A stretch of DNA of 10,754 nt from a bacterium SM23_31. Its GTDB lineage: Bacteria; SM23-31. A program made the translations under genes and the position numbers. Below, piece after piece: positions 6,142-10,754 of the stretch. Under the pieces are notes generated by a model, which worked only from the letters and a program-made list of their open reading frames with translations, made no database searches and was not told the origin of the DNA. The stretch spans positions 1-10,754 of the forward strand of contig LJUD01000295.1 of NCBI GenBank assembly GCA_001304035.1, given 5' to 3'. Every line of letters begins with the position of its first letter. The first letter of the stretch is position 1.

Positions 6142-6309
6142 ATGAATGGACATGCCATAAAAAAAGTTCATAACGGTCCCCCGCCGCTGGCTAAGTGGCT
6201 GCTGAAGCGTTTGCTGCGTTACGAATACCGCAGTGCAGTCGTCGGGGATTTTGAAGAGATATACCGGGAAATCTTTGAAGAACATGACCGGAGGCATGGC
6301 ATTACGTAA
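6142..6309 (+). CDS. Permease prefix domain, copy 2 (short ORF, out of frame with the permease)
   Basis: This 55-residue ORF begins at ATG 6142 and ends at TAA 6307-6309. It reads PPPLAKWLLKRLL (13-25) and YRSAVVGDFEEIYREIFEE (29-47), then DRRHGIT, almost residue for residue the copy 1 prefix because the DNA is nearly identical. Only 40 bases separate it from the stop of permease copy 1, so it is probably in the same transcript, with no PadR gene or promoter of its own. No Shine-Dalgarno is obvious. The permease frame enters inside it (+1 relative to this frame) and overlaps by 14 bases. The linker and the MFKNYFKI segment normally found between prefix and permease are missing. Confidence 0.55.
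   Translation: MNGHAIKKVHNGPPPLAKWLLKRLLRYEYRSAVVGDFEEIYREIFEEHDRRHGIT
6181..6298 (+). repeat. Long direct repeat, copy B (prefix-domain region)
   Basis: This is the partner of 3566-3683: two mismatches in 118 bases, with 104 consecutive identical bases from 6195. It ends at the ATG (6296-6298) from which the copy 2 permease frame can be read. Immediately after it the sequence switches to one resembling permease copy 3. Confidence 0.9.
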
Positions 6310-8098
6310 TATGCAAAGGCAGAAACTGTTTTCATTCATCAACATCTCCGGGCTTGCTATCGGCATAGCGTGTTGTTTATTGGTTTTATTGTTTATACAG
6401 CATGAGCTGTCCTATGATATGTTTCATAAGAACGCCGACTGTATTTATAAAGTTGGAACTAAAATGTTAATAAGAGACAGTTGGAGGCGGTTTCCAAACT
6501 CCGAGACGGCGTCTCCGGTAGGTCCGGCAATGGTTGATGAATTCCCTGAGGTTGTCAATACAGTAAGAGTTACAACTAATGTCGCTCAAAAAGTATTATT
6601 TCGGGATAAAGGCAATAGTTTTTATGAAGATGGTTTTTACGCGGCGGATCCGAACTTTTTTGAATTTTTTAAATTTCCGCTTGTCTCAGGTGATCCGAAA
6701 ACTGTTCTTGACGATCCGCATGCTATAGTCATTACCGAAGAGATTGCCCAGAAATATTTTGGCAGGGAAGACCCCATCGGTAAAACCTTTTCGGCAACAG
6801 GATATCGAAGCAGGAACCAGATTAACTATGAATTTACGGTTACCGGTGTGATGAAAAACATACCGGAAAATTCTCACCTCCAATTTAACATACTTGGATC
6901 ACTTCTTGGTGCTGACAGCGTTTACGATTTACTTAATTGGGATTTCTGGCCTGTAGCCAGTTTACACACATACGTCTTACTGGGAGAAAATAGCTCATCT
7001 GCTGAACTACAGAATAAATTATGGATGTCCTTTGAAAATAACCTGAAAAGAAGTGAAGGCTCCTACGAGCAAAGACTATTTATCGAGCCTTTATCTGCCG
7101 TTCACCGCACGCCTGAGGTTACCAAGTATATATATGTCATTTTCACTATAGCGCTGGTGATATTGCTTATAGCGTGCATCAATTTCACGAATCTGTCAAC
7201 CGCGAGGTCACTCACACGAGCAAAAGAAATAGGTATCAGAAAAGTTGTCGGCGCAAACCGGTTTCAGCTTATAAAACAGTTCATCGGTGAATCTGTGTTG
7301 TTTTCTCTCTGTGCATTCGTCATTGTGCTAATTCTTGCAAAGTTACTGCTCCCGGTCTTTAATTCTTTAGTCGGGAAAAACCTGCAGCTTGAAATATTCC
7401 GGGATCCCCTATTTATAGCAGCTTCAGTCGGTATCGCCTTGTTTGTTGGTGTCCTCTCAGGAAGTTATCCGGCGCTCTTTATTTCGGCGTTTAAACCTGT
7501 ATCGGTTTTTAAAGGACATTCAAAATCCGGTTCCAGGAGACATCATTTTAAAAATATTCTGGTAGTATTTCAGTATGCTGTTTCAGTATTTTTTATTATA
7601 GGAACTATAATAACGTACAACCAAATGCATTTTATTCTGCATAAAGACCTCGGATTTGACAGGGAACAAATCCTTAATATAAGTCTCAGTGAAAAATTAT
7701 CGAAGGACCAGCTCGAAACAATAAAATATAGAATAGCGGAGAACCCGGACATCGCAAATGTTACTTACTCGTCATCTTTACCGTTTAGTGGTCGCCTGAA
7801 TCTATTTGCATATCCCGAAGAGGTAACAGAGCGGGATTTAGAGAAATTAATACTAATTGATGTCATATACTGTGACTATGATTTTATGGCAACGTTGGGA
7901 ATAGAGATTATTGAAGGAAGAGATTTTTCGAGAGAACATCCGTCCGATTTAACCGAGGCATTTATTATAAATGAACCCGCCGCAGAGGCATATAATCTGG
8001 ATTCCCCGCTTGGAAGAAAAATAAAATACGGTGACACTGGCGGTGGTTTTGGTATTTGTACGGTTATAGGTATTATGAAAAATTTTCATAACGAATGA
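6296..8098 (+). CDS. MacB/FtsX-type permease, copy 2, N-terminal fragment of a disrupted gene
   Basis: From ATG 6296 this frame gives 600 residues. It starts at MALRNMQRQKLFSFINISGL, so the usual MFKNYFKI lead is missing but the first helix (about 12-33) is intact. A MacB-like core follows, then the first FtsX domain (about 275-385, with AKEIGIRKVVGAN), a fifth helix and much of the second core. The frame hits TGA (8096-8098) right after KNFHNE, which aligns with KDFHSG at residues 593-598 of copy 1. About 36 residues of core expected next are absent, and the rest of the gene resumes in another frame at about 8100. GGAGG (6290-6294) is only one base from the ATG, an unusually tight ribosome site. 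The frame is open upstream to 6233 but that part is antisense to no homology. Probably a pseudogene, unless the break is a sequence error. Confidence 0.7.
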   Translation: MALRNMQRQKLFSFINISGLAIGIACCLLVLLFIQHELSYDMFHKNADCIYKVGTKMLIRDSWRRFPNSETASPVGPAMVDEFPEVVNTVRVTTNVAQKVLFRDKGNSFYEDGFYAADPNFFEFFKFPLVSGDPKTVLDDPHAIVITEEIAQKYFGREDPIGKTFSATGYRSRNQINYEFTVTGVMKNIPENSHLQFNILGSLLGADSVYDLLNWDFWPVASLHTYVLLGENSSSAELQNKLWMSFENNLKRSEGSYEQRLFIEPLSAVHRTPEVTKYIYVIFTIALVILLIACINFTNLSTARSLTRAKEIGIRKVVGANRFQLIKQFIGESVLFSLCAFVIVLILAKLLLPVFNSLVGKNLQLEIFRDPLFIAASVGIALFVGVLSGSYPALFISAFKPVSVFKGHSKSGSRRHHFKNILVVFQYAVSVFFIIGTIITYNQMHFILHKDLGFDREQILNISLSEKLSKDQLETIKYRIAENPDIANVTYSSSLPFSGRLNLFAYPEEVTERDLEKLILIDVIYCDYDFMATLGIEIIEGRDFSREHPSDLTEAFIINEPAAEAYNLDSPLGRKIKYGDTGGGFGICTVIGIMKNFHNE

Positions 8099-8114
8099 AT
8101 TTCTCAGAAAAACT

Positions 8115-8582
8115 ATGCTGACATTTTCACCGGACGATCCTTTTGAATATTCATTTTTCGACGAAAGAATCAATGCCTTATATGAAAGTGAACAGAATTT
8201 AATGACGCTCTTTATGGTTGTATCGATACTGTCTATTTTTATTGCTTGTCTTGGATTATTCGGTCTTGCTACATTCTCAGCGGAACGGAGAACAAAAGAG
8301 ATAGGAATCCGCAAAACACTCGGTGCTACGGTTCCAAGCATTGCAGCGCTCCTCTCATGGGAGTTTGTGAAATGGGTCATCGCAGCAAACGTCATCGCCT
8401 GGCCTGTTGCGTACTTAATTATGAGTAAATGGCTTCAGAACTTCGCTTACCGTATTGACATTGGCTGGAAAATATTTGCATTGGCGGGTTTCACGACACT
8501 TTTAATAGCATTAATAACGATCAGCGCCCAGGTTATTAAAGCAGCTATTGCCAACCCGGTGGATTCGCTGAGGTATGAGTAG
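8115..8582 (+). CDS. MacB/FtsX-type permease, copy 2, C-terminal fragment
   Basis: This 155-residue frame is the missing end of copy 2. It opens with the last part of the second core (TFSPDDPFEYSFFDERI). Helix about 28-50 leads into GLFGLATFSAERRTKEIGIRKTLGA, the second FtsX coupling segment, and two more helices follow (about 83-103 and 116-138). It ends with NPVDSLRYE as in copy 1. ATG 8115 has no Shine-Dalgarno, and homology already begins in the same frame at 8100 (FLRKT), so it is unlikely to be an independently started protein. Relative to copy 1, roughly 104 bases are gone at the junction, a number not divisible by three. Confidence 0.65.
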   Translation: MLTFSPDDPFEYSFFDERINALYESEQNLMTLFMVVSILSIFIACLGLFGLATFSAERRTKEIGIRKTLGATVPSIAALLSWEFVKWVIAANVIAWPVAYLIMSKWLQNFAYRIDIGWKIFALAGFTTLLIALITISAQVIKAAIANPVDSLRYE

Positions 8583-8664
8583 TACTCTATTCTATTTATG
8601 GTAAATGTTATGATTACGCTATATATTTTTGTGCCGGTTTGGCGATGTTTATGCGGATTTTTTT

Positions 8665-8689
8665 ATTTGTATTGTAAAACATAACAAAT
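8665..8689. promoter_or_regulatory. Putative operator dyad ATTTGT...ACAAAT upstream of the second PadR gene
   Basis: Outer arms ATTTGT and ACAAAT and inner arms TGT and ACA are symmetric in a 25-base site. It ends four bases before the -35 box, a position similar to that of the upstream dyad at the first PadR gene. The link to PadR binding is inferred. Confidence 0.4.
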
Positions 8690-8693
8690 TATC

Positions 8694-8722
8694 TTGACAT
8701 TTTGATTTATTTGTATTAGATT
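8694..8722 (+). promoter_or_regulatory. Sigma70-type promoter of the second PadR/permease locus
   Basis: TTGACA (8694-8699) is full consensus. TAGATT (8717-8722), 17 bases on, is a four-of-six -10 box. Transcription would start near 8729, about 25 bases before the PadR start, as in the first locus. Confidence 0.6.
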
Positions 8723-8731
8723 CCAATAAAT
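8705..8731. promoter_or_regulatory. Putative PadR operator dyad ATTTATT-N13-AATAAAT over the -10 box
   Basis: Exact 7-base arms flank the -10 box. The same ATTTATT and AATAAAT words form the core of the dyad at the first PadR promoter (2993-2999 and 3004-3010), but four bases apart rather than thirteen. This supports a shared recognition word for the two PadR paralogues. Confidence 0.45.
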
Positions 8732-8753
8732 ATAATTATTAAAAGGAGATTGG

Positions 8754-9083
8754 ATGAATATTATTACAAGATTGGAAGAAATTATTTTAATGGCTGTATG
8801 GAGGCTTAAGGATAATGCATACGGCGTTACTATAAATAAAGAAGTCTCCAGGAGAACCGGGAAGAAATACTCGATGGGAGCGCTCTATTTTTCGCTGGAC
8901 CAGTTACTCAAAAAAGAGTATGTATCTAAACATACCGGCAGCCCTACACCTGAACGGGGCGGTCGCCGCAAGATTTATTATGAGCTTACTCCCGACGGCA
9001 AAAAAGCGCTGCAGGCAGCCAGAGAACTCCAGGAATCATTGTGGGAAGGCGTCTCAAAATTTGCTTTTGAAGAGCAAAAGTAA
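8754..9083 (+). CDS. PadR-family transcriptional regulator (second copy)
   Basis: This 109-residue winged-helix protein shares the layout of the first PadR copy. It has ITRLEEIILMAVWRLKDNAYGV (3-24) for helices 1-2, YSMGALYFSLDQLLKKEYV (38-56) for the recognition region, and TGSPTPERGGRRKIYYELTPDG (60-81) for the wing. A final helix (about 82-98) ends ESLWEGVSKF. AAGGAG at 8743-8748 gives a strong start. The prefix ORF begins two bases after its stop codon, so regulator and permease unit form one operon. The upstream promoter is overlapped by dyads, as for the first copy, which suggests autorepression. The inducing signal is unknown. Confidence 0.9.
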   Translation: MNIITRLEEIILMAVWRLKDNAYGVTINKEVSRRTGKKYSMGALYFSLDQLLKKEYVSKHTGSPTPERGGRRKIYYELTPDGKKALQAARELQESLWEGVSKFAFEEQK

Positions 9084-9085
9084 CT

Positions 9086-9256
9086 ATGAGTGAAACTAAC
9101 CTAAAACCGCCCAGATTAGCCGAATGGATTCTTCATTTCATTTCCAAGCCCGAAGAACGGTTTTCCGTAATTGGCGATTTCGAAGAAATTTACGGCGAAA
9201 TTGCCATAGAAGGTGGAATTACGAAAGCTCAATACTGGTACTGGTTTGGAGCGTAG
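9086..9256 (+). CDS. Permease prefix domain, copy 3 (separate ORF ending two bases before the permease ATG)
   Basis: This 56-residue ORF starts at ATG 9086, two bases after the PadR stop, and ends at TAG 9254-9256. It reads PPRLAEWILHFI (8-19), RFSVIGDFEEIYGEIAIEGG (26-45) and KAQYWYWFGA (47-56). It is clearly the same domain as the other two prefixes but diverged at DNA level. The W-Y-W motif marks the beginning of the linker that in fused relatives runs through a membrane-like segment into WSVAMFKNYF; here about 16 residues of linker are lacking and the frame ends. The permease ATG (9259) follows the stop by two bases, and GGAG (9248-9251) lies within this ORF, so translational coupling is possible. 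One extra T in the TTT at 9245-9247 would fuse the two frames. Confidence 0.6.
   Translation: MSETNLKPPRLAEWILHFISKPEERFSVIGDFEEIYGEIAIEGGITKAQYWYWFGA
9248..9251 (+). promoter_or_regulatory. Shine-Dalgarno GGAG that selects the permease start at 9259
   Basis: GGAG lies seven bases before ATG 9259 and inside the end of the prefix ORF, whose stop codon falls between it and the ATG. This matches the copy 1 arrangement at 3707-3718 and favours re-initiation or internal initiation at MFKNYFKIA. Confidence 0.55.
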
Positions 9257-9258
9257 CA

Positions 9259-10668
9259 ATGTTTAAAAATTATTTTAAAATCGCATTACGGAATATGCAA
9301 AAGCAGAAACTGTTTTCATTCATCAACATTTCAGGGCTTGCTGTCGGAATTGCGTGCTGCATTGTGATTCTTTTATGGATTAAGTATGAACTGAGTTATG
9401 ATAAATTTCATGAGAATTCCAAAGAGATCTGCAGTGTTTTGATACAATATGATAAAGGCGCATATCAAACAGGTTTATATGGAGCTCTTCCCGCCGCTTT
9501 GAAGGAAGAAATTCCGGAGATAATTAATTCCGCCAGATTGAGTTCACTGTGGCCTCTCAATAAAAATCCAATAAAATATGAGGAAAACAGTTTTGTTCTG
9601 ACAGGAAATGCTGCCGATCCGGCTTTTTTTGATATATTCACATATCCTTTTCTTAAAGGCGATCCGAAAACTGCTCTTTCGGAGCCTAATTCTATTGTTT
9701 TGACAGAAGAAACCGCGGCTAAACTTTTTGGCGATGAAGAACCGATAAATAAATCTGTTCAGTTCGAAATGTGGGGAAGATGGCAGAATGTGAAAATAGC
9801 AGGCATATTAAAGGATTTTCCACAAAATTCAACTATAAAGTTTGATTTTGTTATTCCATCTTCCCTGATGAAAAGATTCAGACAGACTTATGATAGCTGG
9901 GATGATATTTGTTCTCCGGCGTATGTGTTGCTGCAAAAGGATGTTTCGTACAAATCTCTAAATGACAAAATAAAAGATTTTATTGTTCGGCATCGTCCTG
10001 AGTCTAAATTTACCGTACATCTGTTTCCGCTTACAAAAATTCATTTACATAATTATGCCGGCGGAGGAGCGATTACCTACATTTACATTTTTTCCTCTAT
10101 CGGTATATTAATCTTAGTTATAGCAGTTTTAAATTATATGAACCTCTCTACTGCGCGTTCAATAAACCGCGCTAAAGAAATCGGAATAAGAAAAGTTGTT
10201 GGGTCCAATCGTTCACAACTTGTTACGCAGTTTTTAAGTGAATCAATTATTGTAACCATTGTAGCGCTATGTTTTTCATTGATAATATTAAAATTGCTTA
10301 TTCCAATTGTTAACAACGTATTAGAGAGTCATTTAAATCTTGCTTATTCCGGGGATTTTGTATTAAGCGTAATTGGAATTGTGTTTTTCACGGGAATAAT
10401 TTCCGGCAGTTATCCTGCTTTTTATCTTTCAAACTTTAAACCTGTAAATTTGTTAAAAGGCACTCGGGAATCCGGCTCTAAAAGTATTGTGTTTAGAAAA
10501 TTCCTTGTTTTAACTCAATTTACTATTTCAGCTTTACTAATAATTTGTGCAGCAACAGCTCATAAACAGTTGAATTACATAAATAACAGAGATTTAGGTT
10601 TTAACAAAGAGTTTATTATAAATCTGGAAATGAGAGGAAGTTTTTTTCAAAATCGACGTAATTTTTAG
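9259..10668 (+). CDS. MacB/FtsX-type permease, copy 3, prematurely terminated
   Basis: From ATG 9259 the frame gives 469 residues, against 794 in copy 1. It has the MFKNYFKIALRNMQKQKLF lead, helix 1 (about 19-42), a full first core (43-275), and the first FtsX domain with three helices (about 278-300, 334-356, 372-394) and AKEIGIRKVVGSN. A fifth helix (about 424-445) follows, and the frame stops at TAG 10666-10668 just inside the second core, after RGSFFQNRRNF. Adding one T to the five-T run before that stop would read FLDNVAK, which resembles the aligned EFLQNPN of copy 1, so a one-base indel is plausible. However, that frame also meets a stop within about 30 bases. The rest of the gene, if any, is not recognisable in the last 86 bases. 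The role matches copy 1; the substrate is unknown. Confidence 0.75.
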   Translation: MFKNYFKIALRNMQKQKLFSFINISGLAVGIACCIVILLWIKYELSYDKFHENSKEICSVLIQYDKGAYQTGLYGALPAALKEEIPEIINSARLSSLWPLNKNPIKYEENSFVLTGNAADPAFFDIFTYPFLKGDPKTALSEPNSIVLTEETAAKLFGDEEPINKSVQFEMWGRWQNVKIAGILKDFPQNSTIKFDFVIPSSLMKRFRQTYDSWDDICSPAYVLLQKDVSYKSLNDKIKDFIVRHRPESKFTVHLFPLTKIHLHNYAGGGAITYIYIFSSIGILILVIAVLNYMNLSTARSINRAKEIGIRKVVGSNRSQLVTQFLSESIIVTIVALCFSLIILKLLIPIVNNVLESHLNLAYSGDFVLSVIGIVFFTGIISGSYPAFYLSNFKPVNLLKGTRESGSKSIVFRKFLVLTQFTISALLIICAATAHKQLNYINNRDLGFNKEFIINLEMRGSFFQNRRNF

Positions 10669-10754
10669 ATAATGTCGCAAAGGGGGGATTTAATTAGCTA
10701 TAACCGCTTCCGATTAAGGTATGTTTTGTTAACCAATACAGTTTACGTTTTTCC
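10669..10754. other. Unassigned tail after the copy 3 stop
   Basis: The same forward frame is open from 10669 to the window edge, with an ATG at 10672, but the translation does not resemble the second core of copies 1 or 2. A six-G run lies at 10682-10687, another possible indel site. I cannot tell whether this is decayed permease sequence or the start of an insertion. Confidence 0.3.

Noticed and set aside
6233..6295. N-terminal extension of permease copy 2 from 6233
   Set aside because: It is the prefix-domain DNA read in another frame and lies inside the long repeat; homology to permeases begins after 6296.
7949..8395. 148-residue minus-strand open frame across the copy 2 break
   Set aside because: It is antisense to permease sequence on both sides of the deletion, and similar antisense frames lie opposite copy 1 (5700-5915). 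It is a codon-pattern shadow.
8590..8670. Possible rho-independent terminator after permease copy 2
   Set aside because: A T7 run follows CCG...CGG pairing of only three bases; no stable GC-rich stem is present.
9124..9258. N-terminal extension of permease copy 3 from 9124
   Set aside because: The arginine-rich translation is the prefix domain read in the wrong frame. The true start is the ATG at 9259 with GGAG seven bases upstream.
9245..9261. Programmed frameshift joining prefix 3 to permease 3
   Set aside because: The prefix frame stops at TAG 9254-9256 before the TTTAAAA word, and no slippery heptamer lies in the overlap just upstream, so coupling or re-initiation is simpler.

Overview
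The window is AT-rich, protein-coding bacterial DNA with a few dense regulatory spacers. No rRNA, tRNA, CRISPR array, transposase or phage gene was seen. The large MacB/FtsX-type permeases starting MFKNYFKIA.RN, each preceded by a small 'permease prefix' domain and a PadR regulator, are typical of the FCB group (Bacteroidota, Ignavibacteriota, Calditrichota, KSB1-like lineages). That assignment is inferred from protein style only; no marker gene is present.

Region 1 (1-961, minus) is the N-terminal 320 residues of a class II aldolase of the bifunctional aldolase/short-chain dehydrogenase type; its C-terminus lies outside the window. Region 2 (962-2196) has a 306-bp spacer with a good sigma70-type promoter and TCAATA/TATTGA dyads, then a tight two-gene operon: a four-helix DUF2975-like membrane protein and a 74-residue Xre/Cro HTH regulator. 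Region 3 (2454-2780) is a single STAS-domain protein in which the usual phosphorylatable serine is alanine, followed by a spacer with possible folded RNA.

Region 4 (2941-8582) is the first permease locus. A consensus promoter (TTGACA-17-TATAAT) overlapped by a 12-bp-arm dyad drives a PadR-type regulator. After a 127-bp inverted-repeat element come a prefix-domain ORF and a full-length permease (794 residues), then a second prefix ORF and a second permease broken by a frameshifting deletion. Region 5 (8665-10754) repeats the plan: promoter with dyads, a second PadR gene, a prefix ORF two bases downstream, then a third permease whose frame stops at 10668.

The main theme is that in all three permease units the prefix domain is out of frame with the permease, whereas in relatives I recall the two are one polypeptide. 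Permease units 1 and 2 share a 104-bp exact repeat covering the prefix. Unit 2 looks mosaic: unit-1-like in the prefix and unit-3-like at the start of the permease. This suggests recombination and decay among paralogous loci, or long-repeat assembly or homopolymer errors, or in part translational coupling or recoding. The PadR proteins probably sense a signal and control their own operons; no ABC ATPase is visible for the permeases.
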